Positions 36,584 through 46,118 of a stretch of DNA of 64,000 nucleotides are shown here, piece by piece. The stretch covers positions 296,674,059-296,738,058 of the forward strand of contig NC_057814.1 of assembly GCF_018294505.1 (NCBI RefSeq), written 5' to 3'. Every line of letters begins with the position of its first letter. Position 1 is the stretch's first letter. The notes under the pieces are model-generated. The model did no database searches. It had not been told where the DNA came from and saw only the letters and a program-made list of their open reading frames with translations. The position numbers and the translations under genes are program-made. The stretch is from Triticum aestivum (taxonomy: Eukaryota > Streptophyta > Magnoliopsida > Poales > Poaceae).

Positions 36584-36987
36584 CAGTGAATATCAAGCAC
36601 CCCCTCACGAGCCTTAAAACTCGACTATTCCAGAGGGGTCGTGCAAACGACCCGGGTGGATTACCCAAACCCGTATTTATGAGAATCCCGCAATAAGGGG
36701 ACACGATCTCTGCTTTGACAAGACGTGTCAATGAAGACCACGCCTCGAAACGCGAAGCGGGAGGCTAAAAAACAGTTCGAAGTAATAATAAGGCCAGGCA
36801 TAACGTCTCGCCAGAAAAGCTGTCAGTGGACATGACTTATTTTGCCCTTGTGGTTCAGGGTTGTAATTGTTATACAGAGCCGGATATAGTTCTCTTGTTC
36901 AACAGCTTTGGAGTAGTCGGAGGAGGAACAAGCCTTGCAATGCCGAAGACAATCTGGGCGCCGGACACATCGTCATTGAAGCCTGGT

Positions 36988-37009
36988 TCAGGGGCTACCA
37001 AGGGAGTCC
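36988..37009 (+). other. Polypurine-like tract of E
   Basis: TTCAGGGGCTACCAAGGGAG followed by TCC lies directly before the 3' LTR. It is not a pure purine run, but its GGGGCTAC core resembles the tracts of F and H. Confidence 0.55.
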
Positions 37010-37469
37010 TGGATTAGGGGGTCCCTAGGCGTCCGGGCTATGTGGCATGGGCTGGACTGATGGGCCATGAAGATACAAGATAGAAGTCCATCCCCGTGTC
37101 CGGATGGGACTCTCCTTTGCGTGGATGGCAAGCTTGGCATCTGGATGTGTAGTTTCCTTTCTTTCTAAACCGACTCTGTACAACCCTAGGTCCCTCCGGT
37201 GTCTTCATAAACCGGAGGGTTTAGTCCGAGAGGCTAAGACAAATTATACAGGCTAGACATCTAGGGTTTAACCATTACGATCTTGAGATAGATCAACTCT
37301 TGTAACCCTTATACTCAGCAAAGTCAATCAAGCTGGAAGTAGGGTATTACCTCCATTAAGAGGGCCCGAACCTGGGTAAACATCGTGTCCCCTGCCTCAT
37401 GTTACCTTCGATCCTCAGACGCATAGTTCGGGACCCCCTACCCGAGATCGGCCGGTTTAGACACCGACA
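37010..37469 (+). repeat. E 3' LTR (460 bp)
   Basis: It runs from TGGATTAGGGGGTCCC to TTTAGACACCGACA and is followed by the ATGCC duplication at 37470-37474. Confidence 0.94.
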
Positions 37470-37474
37470 ATGCC
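37470..37474. repeat. Target-site duplication ATGCC, right copy (element E)
   Basis: Identical to 27797-27801. Confidence 0.95.
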
Positions 37475-38041
37475 AAACACACATTTCTCCGGGTTAAGCC
37501 GCAGGTCCACCTTGCACAGACTGGCGAACGTTTCCTCCAGGTCATCGATGAGGGTTCTTGCCTCCCGAGACTTCACCACTATGTCATCGACGTATGCCTC
37601 GGTGTTCCTCCCGAGCTGTTGGCCCAGAGCGATGTGCATCAGCCGCTAGAAGGTTGCCCTAGGGTTACGCAGGCCAAAAGGCATGCAACTGTAGCAATAC
37701 ACCCTGCATGGGGTCAGGAAAGTCGTCTTCTCAACATCTTGCACCGCAATCTTGATTTGGTGATACCCTAAAAATGCGTCCAGGAAGCACAGCAGGTCGC
37801 ACTCGGCGGTGGAGTCGACGATCTGGTCGATGCGCGGAAGCAGAAAGGGGTCTTGAGGGCAAGCCTTGTTGAGGTTGGTGAAATCAACGCACATGCATTC
37901 TTTCACGCCTTTCTTGGGGACGATGACTGGGTTCACCAACCATTCTGGGTGCCGCACCTCCCGAATGACACCAGCATCTTGCAGCTTGTGGGTTTCTTGG
38001 CTGATGAACGACTGCTTCTCTGTGGACTGCCGCCGCGCCCT
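37475..38041 (-). pseudogene. D reverse transcriptase, N-terminal and catalytic part
   Basis: The frame continues directly from gag-protease after the stop at 38042. It shows VRHPEWLVNPVIVPKKG, DFTNLNKACPQDPFLLPRID, YCYSCMPFGLRN and the intact catalytic box AYVDDIVVKS, then LRLNPEKCVFG at the E insertion. Stops at 38042 and 37646 are both TAG in place of expected glutamine codons (VKQ, ATFQRLMH). With those two exceptions the frame is open throughout. The RT would copy element RNA to DNA in the particle. Confidence 0.9.
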
Positions 38042-39304
38042 CTACTTCACCGAGCGCATGTTGGGGCACACCCTTAGGTGATGCTCGATTACCCCGCTTG
38101 GGACTCCAATCAGGTCCTTGGGCTCCCATGCGAACACCTCCTTGTTCGCGCGCAAGAAATCGACCAATGCCTTTTCTTGGTCTAGGGCGAGGTTGGCACC
38201 TATGGTGAAGGTGGCTCCTGACGCCCCATCCTTGTCAACCGGCACCTGCTTTGTCTCGGCCCGATCTTGAGAGAACATCTGCTTCTTTTTAGCCGGCGCA
38301 GCCCTTGGGACCTCAGGGGCCCCTTCATCAGCTGGGCACGCTGCCGCCGCGGCCCTGAAGGCGAGCTTGAGGGCCATCATGGCCTCCTTGGTGTCTCCAG
38401 GCACAATGAGGACGCCGCTGCTTCCGGGCATCTTCATGAGGTTGTAGGCGGGGTGAGTTGCTATCATGAACTTGGCCAGGGCTGGGTACCCAAGGATGGC
38501 GTTGTACGGGAGGCTGAGGCGGGCAATGTCGAAGTCGATAAGCTCTGTGCGGTAGTTGTCACGGGTGCCGAAGGTGACAGGGAGGAAGATCTGCCCTAGG
38601 GGGCGGGTGAAGCCGTCGACAACCCGAGGAGAATGGCTTGGTGGGGCGGAGCTGGCCATGTGGTACGTGAAGCAGGCTGAAGGCCTCCACGGAGAGCACG
38701 TTGAGGCCGGCTCCGCCATCGATGAGGTCTTGGTTACCGCCACGTTGCAGATGGTGGGGGTGCAGCGCATCGGGAGTGCGCCTATGCCCGCGGTGGTCGC
38801 TGGGTGGTCCCTTGAGTCGAAGGTGAGGTCGGCCTTCGGTGCCGCCCATCCCGGAGAAGCCCCCTGTTGCACGCAGGCGCCGCCCACCTGGCGAAAGAAC
38901 TGGTTAAAATGGTGATCCGAGGGGTGCGCCTGCGAGCCGCCGAGGAGGGCTGCGATGGCGAGGGGCGCCGGTGCTGCAAAGCGCGTGACGAAGAGGCCGC
39001 ATAGCTCCTCCCAGGAGGCCACAGAAGATCCTGGCAGGCTGAGCAGCCAGGCGCGTGGTACGCCATCGAGGGCCATGGGAAACCAGTTGGCCATGACCTT
39101 GTTGTCGCCGCCGGCCTCCCAAACGGCCTCCTCGTAGGCCTGGAGGAAACCTACCGGATCTGCCGTGCCGTCGTAGCGTGGCGGCATCTCCGGCCTGAAC
39201 TTGGGCGGCCACTGTACCTGCCGCAAGGCGGGGGTGAAGGCCCGGAGACCCACAAAGCCTCTGTGCGCGCTCGTCGATCCGGCCGAAGGAGCGGTGCTCG
39301 CCAT
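38042..39304 (-). pseudogene. D gag-protease with an internal deletion
   Basis: ATG 39304 (MASTAPSAGSTSAHRG) opens an uninterrupted 420-codon frame to TAG 38042. Capsid text is clear: PPRYDGTADPVGFLQAYEEA and NWFPMALDGVPRAWLLSLPG. After ELCGLFVTRFAAP the sequence jumps to FNQFFRQVGGACVQQGA, text that stands far downstream in H, so about 200 codons with the zinc-binding nucleocapsid are missing. The protease active site DGGAG lies in another frame (38849-38559), so paired shifts surround it. The C-terminal part (YNAILGYPALAKFMIATHPA) returns to frame. This Gag could not package RNA normally. Confidence 0.82.
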
Positions 39305-39371
39305 GGGAGCTGAATGGAGAAGCGAAGCGGATGGAGAAGCAAAGTGGATGGAGAGGCGAAGCTTCGACGCA

Positions 39372-39389
39372 CCCCTACCTGGTGTGCCA
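39372..39389 (-). other. Primer-binding site of D
   Basis: On the minus strand TGGCACACCAGGTAGGGG starts two bases after the LTR end. H has TGGCGCTCCAGGTAGGGG in the same place, supporting a shared tRNA primer that I do not identify. Confidence 0.75.
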
Positions 39390-39391
39390 AA

Positions 39392-40276
39392 TGTCAGCTT
39401 CAGGGTTCCACAGACCCTTGAGAGGTTCGAACTCTAGGGTGCGTGCGAAGAACTCGTCCTCCCCAGTCTGCCTACTCGCCGATCCCACGGCATGGCTCGA
39501 TGAATCTAATGGACAAGAGACACACCAGTTTATCCTGGTTCGGGCCACCTTGTGGTGTAATACCCTACTCCGACTTTGTGGTGGATTGCCTCGAGGGGCT
39601 GAGGTTGAACTAGTACCGTGGAGGAACAGCCTCAGGAGGTGAGGTGTTCTTGTGCTCGATGAGCTGGTGGGTGTGAGGCTGGTCCGAATGATCCCCCCTC
39701 TATGGTGGTGGCTAAGTCCTATTTATAGTGGCCTTGGTCCTCTTGCCAAATGTAGGCGAGAAGGGATCCCACAACGGCCAAATTTGAAGGGATACAACTA
39801 GTACAAGTTATCCTAACAAAAGTAGTCTTTGCCTACAAAAGCCTCTGGTGGTGACGTTGCGGTGGGCTCCGCAATGACCTCCGTCCTGCCGTCCTGGCGG
39901 TCTTGGTCTTGTTGCACTGGAATGGAAACCTTTGCTTGATTCCTCGGGATGCCATGCCTGCGCTTTCCTCCTTAGCACCAAAGAGGAAACTGGTACACTG
40001 CGCCCGCTGGCGCCCGCCTGGCCTTGGTTGTCATGGCTCACGTCATATGAACCTCGTGAGGTGTAGCTTGCATAGATATCTATGCTCCTCGGGAGCCAGC
40101 CTGGGGAGGCCAGCCCTCGTGGAGGTCTTGGTGTCGTCCGCCTCGCGAGGCTTGGCCCCTCGTGAGGGTCTTGAGTTGTTGGTGCTTGAAGCTGGGCCAT
40201 ACCAGGCCATCGACAGAGCCACGCCGTGGGCCGCAAGCAGGCAAGTCTGGGTACCCCAGTTCCCAGTACGCTGACT
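39392..40276 (-). repeat. D 5' LTR (about 885 bp)
   Basis: In element orientation it ends ...GAAGCTGACA at 39392. It starts near 40276 with a decayed version (GTCAGCGTACTGGGAACTGG) of the family start TGTCGGTGTTCTGGGAAC. The outermost base is uncertain because the terminal dinucleotide is mutated. A minus-strand TATA (TATAAATAGG) is at 39718-39729. It is collinear with the F and H LTRs. Confidence 0.82.
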
Positions 40277-40406
40277 CCCCCAATCCAGGACTCCCTCACA
40301 CGTGCCACGTGCAAAAAATGGTATCGCCGATCACTTGTCAAAGTGCGCCGCGCAAAAGCTTCCTGTGTAACCAGGGACATTTGTCCTCCATCTAACTCAA
40401 CCATCA

Positions 40407-40717
40407 GTGTCCCCTTCAGCGATGGCCAGAAAAAGAAGAAAGTTAAACCCCGACAAGCATTTCCCGACAGAACCCCCCAAAGCTGTCGATAGAGAGGCTG
40501 GCGGGGGTAACCCTGCTTCAGTTAGTGAGCCGCACCCTCCCGTAGAACCACAAGTTCTTGCGGTAGAAGGGAGCGCTCCCACGAATGAAAGGTGCCTTTA
40601 GTCCTTATTTTCGAGCCGCAGGCTCCAACTTGGGCACAGCACATAGTCCGTTTTCTTCAAACATGAGAACTTCCTGAAGGGCTAGAAGAAGCTAAAAGAG
40701 TAGACCGATGATCTAGT
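40407..40717 (+). pseudogene. G linker between RNase H and integrase
   Basis: The frame from 40420 (MARKRRKLNPDKHFPTEPPK) to the TAG at 40600 is Pro/Glu-rich. The following text (APTWAQHIVRFLQT, ELPEGLEEAKRVDR) matches the stretch just before integrase in TAT elements. Two stops interrupt it. It has no recognised catalytic function. Confidence 0.5.
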
Positions 40718-41850
40718 ATGTACCAGTTTGTCGATGAAACTCTGTACAGAAAGAGTCCAAATGGGGTGAAATTGAAGTGCATCTGCCGGGAAGACGGGCT
40801 GAAGCTGTTGGCAGAGATACATGGGGGTATGTGTGGCTCTCACATTGGATCAAGAGCCCTGGTAGGAAAAGCCTTCCGGCAGGGTTTCTACTGGCCCACA
40901 ACGCTCCAGGATGCAACTGAGCTAGTCACCAAGTGTGAAACCTGCCAGTTCTATTCCAAGAACATTCATCAACCAGCTCAAGCTCTCCAGACGATCTCTT
41001 TATCCTGGCTATTCTCGATCTAGGGGCTCGATATCTTGGGCCCCTTCCCCCGTGCTACCAGGGGCTTTGAATTCTTGTACGTTGCAATCGACAAGTTTAC
41101 AAAGTGGCCAAAAGTGGAGCCAGTGAGGAAGGTGACTTCACAATCAGCTGTCAAGTTCTTGAAAGGATTGGTGTGCCGTTTGGAGTACCCAGCAGGGTAA
41201 TCACTTACAACGGCACCCGATTCACGAGTCGCACCTTCATGCAGTACATCCAAAGCCTTGGGAGGAAGGTCTCTTTTGCCTCCATTGCACATCCCCAGAG
41301 CAATGGACAAGCCAAGAGAATGAACCTGAAGTGCTGCGTGGGCTCAAGACAAGAACATTTGATAAGTTGCAGAAATGCGGTAGACGTTGGATTGATAAGC
41401 TGCCAATGGTTCTTTGGTCCCTCTGGATGATACCAAATCGAGCCACCGGCCAGACTCCCTTCTCCCTAGTGTATGGGGCAGAAGCAATGCTCGCCATGGA
41501 ACTCATATACGGGTGACCTCGAGTACTTGCCTATGATGAAGTAGAGCAAAAGCAGCTTCGGCATGATGATGATGTGCTCCTCGAGGAAGATCGTTTCTGG
41601 GCCGCTGTGCATGATGCCTTGCGTTGCTATCATAACCACAGGATTCATGCCCGGAGCCTTGACTAAGGCGACCTTGTCCTTAGGCGTGTTCAGTCCGCCT
41701 AGGGTTCCAACAAATTGACGCCAAAGTTGGAAGGCCCTTAGCGGGTAGTACAAGTCACCAAACCTGGTGCAGCCCATCTGGAGACCGAAGATGGCATTAA
41801 AATGCAAAACTCATGGAATATTGAGCATCTTCGCAAGTTCTACCTGTAAG
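40718..41850 (+). pseudogene. G integrase, catalytically dead
   Basis: The HHCC domain is well kept: LLAEIHGGMCGSHIGSRA and KCETCQFYSKNIHQPAQ. A stop TAG at 41021 stands where D has tryptophan, then GLDILGPFPRA carries the first catalytic Asp (codon 41030-41032). A frameshift near 41165 follows. In the new frame ITYNGTRFTS has tyrosine (41206-41208) in place of the second Asp, and SNGQAKRMN has lysine (41314-41316) in place of the catalytic Glu. The C-terminal end is visible near 41740-41850 (QNSWNIEHLRKFYL) after more shifts. This copy could not have carried out integration. Confidence 0.88.
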
Positions 41851-42786
41851 GCGCGGCTGTCGGGCTCAGTCCCCGGCAGCCACCTTTTCTACAAGCCTTG
41901 CCGATGTGCATGTAACCCTTTGTACAAAGCCAGGCGCAGACCCTGTGCAAAGATAATAAAATGAAGCGCTGACGCCTTAGACTTGCATGCATGTTTATTT
42001 AAGTGTGACTTTGCTATAGTCATATAGATAAGATCGTGTGCTACCGTTATTCCCTTTTTACTGAGAACAGGGCCCCTACCACGGATAAACTCCCTGAAAG
42101 GAAGAAGTGAGAACAAGCTGGCGTATCTATCCCCGGCAACATAAAGCAGATAAGTTCTCCTAGCCATCCACGGCATACCCCCCATATAAAAATCTTGTGC
42201 GTAGAAAACCCTTATGGCCCTCAACATCTGTGCTCCCATCCTTTGATTCGAAGAGGTACTTCGGTCAGGATGGTTGTTGTAGAATTTGGAAAGGGGTTGA
42301 CGAGGGGCCGGTTCCCCTCCACGCTCCTAACCCCTTAGGCCCGGCCCTGCGGCAGCAACGGAAGGGGCCAGCAAGATGTCTTGCCAGAAAATCTTGTTTA
42401 CTTGGAAGTATTGAGGAGCCACTCCTCAGCATGAACGTGATACATGCACAAGCGCTCGGCAAGCACATTTTTTTCATTAATACGCAGATAGACAGGTACA
42501 AACCATACAGGGTACAAAACATGAATGGAAGATTACATAATTTGAACTAAAGATTGGCTGATGCCTACATCTTTTAGATTAAAAAAAGAAAAGTGCCCTG
42601 TAATGCCTTTCTAGTCCCTCTCCTCCTAGGAGCTACAATGGGAGGTGAAGAGGGCAAAAGGAGTGCCTGGGCAGAAGCCCAGCCTGACCCCGTCACGGCC
42701 TGCGGGACGCAGCCTGCCAAGATCGGCAGTGCGAGGACGAAGCTGGAAGGGCGGAAGGAGCGGCCAGGCGATGCCCTGGTCACCAC
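41851..42786 (+). other. G region downstream of pol, no gene supported
   Basis: About 940 bp follow the integrase. Short ORFs on either strand show no family features. The last 200 bp (42600-42786) are GC-rich and continue after H at 50103, as the duplicated ACCAC shows. Confidence 0.55.
42782..42786. repeat. Target-site duplication ACCAC, left copy (element H)
   Basis: ACCAC before the left LTR of H is repeated at 50098-50102. Confidence 0.9.
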
Positions 42787-43649
42787 TGTTGGATTTCGGG
42801 TTCCGGCAAAACCCTTGAGGTTCGAACACTGGGGTGCGCATGAAGATCTCTCCTCCCCCACACTCTCACACTCCACGATCTCACGGACTAACTCACCGAA
42901 CCCAAAGAACACAAGGACACAAGATTTATATTGGTTCGGGCCACCGTTGTGGTGTAATACCCTACTCCAGTTTGGTGGTGGTGGATTGCCTCTGGGGCTA
43001 AGGATGAACAGTACAAGGGGAAGAACAACCTCCTGAGGAGAGGTGTTCTTGTGCTTGGTGGGTGTGAGGATGAACTGGAAGAGTTCTCGAGAGACCCTTC
43101 TACGATGATGGCTAGTCCTATTTATAGAGGCTTTGGTCCTCTTCCCAAATATTGAGCAGGAAGGGATCCCACAACGGCCAAGTTTGAAGGGGGACAGCTA
43201 GTACAGCTTATCCTGACAAAAGTAGTCTTTGCCTGCAAAAGGCTCTGGTGGTGACGCCGTCCTGGGCTCCACGATGACCTCCGTCTTGCCGTCCTGCTAG
43301 TCTGGGTCTCGTTGCACCAATATGCAAACCTTTGCTTGACGGCTCGGTACTCCTCGCCTGCGCTTGCCTCCTTAGCACCAAAGAGGAAACAAGGACACTG
43401 TGCGCGCTGGCGCCCGCCTGGTCTCGATCGTCATGGCTTGCGTTATTGGAACCTCATGAGGTTTGCCTGGCCTTGATCTCTCCGCCCCTCGTGAGCCAGC
43501 CTAGTGAGGCCGCTCCGGAGGAGGTCTTGTGTCGCCCGCCTCGCGAGGCTTGTCCCCCCGCGAGGGTCTTGAGTGCTCGTTGGTGAAGATGGGCCGTATG
43601 GGCCCGCAGGCAGGCAAGTCTGTGGACCCCCGTTCTCAGAACACCGACA
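42787..43649 (-). repeat. H 3' LTR (863 bp, minus orientation)
   Basis: On the plus strand it reads TGTTGGATTTCGGG to AGAACACCGACA. A minus-strand TATA (CTATAAATAGG) lies near 43120-43130. It lacks about 40 bp that are present in the 5' LTR near 49970-50050, including one palindrome-containing unit. Confidence 0.93.
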
Positions 43650-43666
43650 GTAGCCCCCGGGCCCAA
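43650..43666 (-). other. Polypurine tract of H
   Basis: On the minus strand TTGGGCCCGGGGGCTAC directly precedes the LTR start TGTCGGTGTTC. F has the same tract with one change. Confidence 0.8.
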
Positions 43667-43890
43667 GGCGCGCTCGGACTTGGCTTCGAGGCGAAGCCAA
43701 AGGGCAAGCGCGGAGCACCACGGACCCCAACAGCCTGCGGCCTTGGTCGACATGTGGTGGTTGATTGGACATGGGCGTCTCTGCTTCCCCACGCTGCCTT
43801 GGAAACTGCCCGATTTGATGAGTCCCTGCTGCATGCAAGGAAAAACCATCATTATCTATGATCGTGGGGGTCGCTGGTTGGCCTTCTCCT

Positions 43891-43900
43891 GCTATAAATG
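43891..43900 (+). promoter_or_regulatory. TATA box of the B3-like antisense gene in H
   Basis: GCTATAAATGGGG lies 85-95 bp upstream of ATG 43985, with a C/T-rich leader between (CTCTTCCCATTCC, CTTCTCCCCC). Position and leader are those of a normal plant core promoter. Transcription would run against the retrotransposon RNA. Confidence 0.65.
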
Positions 43901-43984
43901 GGGAGGGGGGCAAAGCCCTCGTCGCCCATCTCTTCCCATTCCGCGCGCTTCTCCCCCTTTGCTCCATTGCTTGCAGTGTCACCA

Positions 43985-44771
43985 ATGGCGCCCATCCGAA
44001 GGTTTTCCACTGCGGAGAAGGGAAAGACTCCTCACGATGAGCCAGGCCCGCTTCCGCCAAAGAAAAGGCTGTTCCGCTGCCGTGATGTGGTGGTGATGCA
44101 GGAGGTGACAAGGCCTTGGTGTGAGCGGCCTCCTCCTGGGTACCCATTACCCCTGTATGCCCAAGCCGGGGGCTCGGGAGGGAGAGGCGGCGAGCGGCGC
44201 CGCGCACGCCGCAGCCCGCGCCGTCGCCCCAGGAGTCCATGCCGCGGACTCCTCGCGCGAACTTGTGTTGTGGGCGGCGATGCCTCCGCACACTTGGATC
44301 CGCTTCCCTTCCTTCTTTTCTGCCGAGATGCCGCCGAGGGGGCCCCTATAGCTTTGGCTGCAGCCCGCCGACTGGGACGCGCCGGCGACTGGGGCGGAAG
44401 TTGAAGCCGTCTCCCCGGGCAAGATCTTCATGACCCGAGGCTGGGGTGAGGTCGCTCGGGTGTGTCGTACGGAGGGCACCCTCGTGATCGACGTCGTGTA
44501 CGACGGCGCCTCCACGCTGTCCTTCAAGGTCTTCGACACGAAAGGCCGTCGCTTGGAGTGTTGCCTCGGAAGGGGCCATCAGGACGGCGCTGCAGCAGGG
44601 GCAGGACCTGCTGTCCGCGCCGCCAACGGCTCCTCTGGTAGCAGTAGCGATGCACGGGAGTCCAGCGATTCTCTCGAGCTCTACGAGACTCCGGAGACGA
44701 CTGACGACAGCTACGGGACCCCAAGCTCTCGCCGTGCCCGGAGCAAGGCCGCAGCGTTCGTCCGCCGCTGA
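43985..44771 (+). pseudogene. B3-domain-like protein gene inside H, antisense to the element, broken
   Basis: ATG 43985 (MAPIRRFSTAEKGKTPHDEP) starts a frame with KRLFRCRDVVVMQEVTRPW. A shift near 44165 leads to the frame ending at TGA 44771. That frame reads TWIRFPSFFSAEM, then PGKIFMTRGWGEVARVCRTE, then VVYDGASTLSFKVFDTKGRR and LECC. This pattern of short strands (IRFP..F, MTRGW..V, FKVFD) fits a plant B3 DNA-binding fold of the REM type. A Ser/Asp/Glu-rich tail follows (SSDSLELYETPETTDDSYGT). An in-frame TAG stands at 44349-44351. B3 proteins are plant transcription factors; here the gene is probably captured cargo or a family-specific antisense gene. The B3 call needs a profile search. 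Confidence 0.6.
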
Positions 44772-45011
44772 TCTGGATGAGATTGGCGCCAGCCTCCCGT
44801 GGCCCACTATTGATGATGGCGTCAGCCACCGGGGTGCGTGTAGATAGGGCTCCTAGAAGTTATTTCCTTTTGTTCCCTGCGAGGAATCGAGGAGTACCCG
44901 CGGGGGCGTGTAAGGGTCCACAACGTCCTTTGTTGATATTATCCTTATTATGAAATTGTGCGTGTGCGTGTCCCGTTCAGGCTCGGTTTCCCCTTTCCAA
45001 CCTCGTGACGG

Positions 45012-45544
45012 CTTCGTGCTCTAGGCTGACAGGTCCCGGTCCCCAGGCAGGCTGCAGCCGTCGCTGGCATGGCAGGTCGCGATGCTGTGGTCAAGGCCAG
45101 GAGGTGAGCGGCCCGAGGTCCAGTAAGAGCCCCTGAGACGCGATGCTCAGGAGGTCCCCTTTAGCGCCCAAGCGACCACCGAGAGGTAGGGAAGGGAGAC
45201 TACGTTTCCGTAACGGGGCAACACAAATGAGAATTCTATGCCGTAGCGATTGGTTGACCCGAGCGTGAAACTTATCTTGGCAGTCTCGGGTCGGTCCTTC
45301 TCGAGGTGCCAGACTCGTGGGTAGGTGGTTATAGCATAGCCAGGTCAGGCCCGTACGAGTCTCCTCCCCTTCCCCACGCTCTACTTCGTGCTCTACGTCC
45401 TCAGGTCCCGGCCCTCGAGCGAGCTCAGCCGCCGCTGGTATGCCAGGTCGCGATGTTGTGGTCAAGGCCAGGGGGTGAGGGCTGGAGAGCCAGTAAGAGC
45501 TCCTGAGTCGCGATGCTCAGGAGCCCCCTTTTAACGCGCAAGCG
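45012..45544. repeat. Direct duplication, about 160-bp units with a 371-bp period
   Basis: Copies at about 45012-45174 and 45384-45544 share CTTCGTGCTCTA, CAGGTCCCGG, GTGGTCAAGGCCAGG, CCAGTAAGAGC and CGCGATGCTCAGGAG in the same order. By eye they are roughly 80% identical. Confidence 0.8.
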
Positions 45545-45887
45545 GATTACATGGGAGAAGAGGGAGCCCGGGTGCCGCCTGCTGTGGTCCTCAGGAGGTT
45601 CCTGCAGGTCAGCACGAGGCACAGATTGCCATTATGATTGCCGGCCGGCCACTGGTCGCTCTGCAAGAGGATGAAGGCACTGAGGGCCTGGTGAGGTGAC
45701 GCGCGCGGGGCGTGCCTCGGGCCAGAGCTCGGCCGCTCAGATTTGTCGGCGTTGTAGGGACGGACCCATGCACAAGCGCCATGCCGACGTGAGCGGCTCC
45801 CGTGGTGGGTGACAGTTAAGCAGGTGATAATTACAGATAGATCAAGCATGAGAAGCAAACTGGCTCAAATAAACGCACGAACGATTC

Positions 45888-46060
45888 ATGCCACTGGGTC
45901 GGACCCGAGCGGCTTGAGGATGATGCAGCCCGTGGGGAGCCCCCGCAAAGTAAGCTAAAGATGTAAAGGGATACATGCCACAGGGATGGACCCACGCGGC
46001 CTGGGAATGATGCAGTCCGAGGGGCGCTCCCAGCTAAAAGAACTTGAAAGATGTCACCTG
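45888..46060. repeat. Tandem repeat, two units of 87 bp
   Basis: Units start at 45888 and 45975 with ATGCCACTGGGTCGGACCC and ATGCCACAGGGATGGACCC. They share GATGATGCAG-CCG and the AAAGATG end. Confidence 0.78.
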
Positions 46061-46118
46061 GTTCCGTTGCAGAAGGGGTGTTGGGGCAGCTGAAGATGCG
46101 TGGTGCAGGGGTTGCTCC

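Larger units (their letters stand above)
27802..37469 (+). mobile_element. E: complete non-autonomous TAT-like gypsy element with an antisense gene (9668 bp)
   Basis: Two 460-bp LTRs (27802-28261, 37010-37469), a primer-binding site and a perfect ATGCC target duplication define it. Inside are gag, a protease remnant, an AT-rich stretch, and a five-exon gene on the minus strand. No reverse transcriptase, RNase H or integrase sequence is visible, so it must have used proteins of other elements. A solo LTR (30460-31253) interrupts gag. I count about 27 mismatches between the LTRs (6%), making E older than A and H. Confidence 0.93.
25627..40276 (-). mobile_element. D: minus-strand TAT-lineage Ty3-gypsy element, interrupted by E and cut by F
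   Basis: Read on the minus strand: 5' LTR (40276-39392), primer-binding site, gag and protease (39304-38042), RT (to 37475), insertion of E, rest of RT, RNase H, a second RNase H and integrase (27796-25627), then the insertion of F. The second RNase H (NNIAEYEGLIVGLKAM) before integrase is the hallmark of the Ogre/TAT lineage. The pol reading frame is largely collinear with only a few stops and one or two single-base shifts. Gag is shortened. The 3' end lies left of the window. Confidence 0.88.
40277..42786 (+). mobile_element. G: plus-strand TAT-like gypsy fragment (end of pol and 3' region)
   Basis: The piece between D and H carries a linker between RNase H and integrase, a decayed integrase (about 40718-41850), and 900 bp of downstream sequence. 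D truncates it on the left and H interrupts it at 42786 (duplication ACCAC). The sequence beyond H (from 50103) should be its continuation. It is the oldest layer here, since D and H are inserted in it. No LTR of G is recognised. Confidence 0.75.
44772..46118 (-). other. H region between the B3-like gene and the RT remnant, with tandem repeats
   Basis: No credible gene. Two repeat pairs are listed separately. Tandem repeats between pol and the 3' LTR are a known feature of Ogre/TAT elements. Confidence 0.6.

Noticed and set aside
40897..40990. Cys/His text in G as a host zinc-finger gene
   Set aside because: It is the HHCC domain of the retrotransposon integrase, followed by the integrase core.
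43985..44771. The B3-like sequence as a free host gene
   Set aside because: It lies inside H between the RT remnant and the polypurine tract, within matched LTRs and target duplications.
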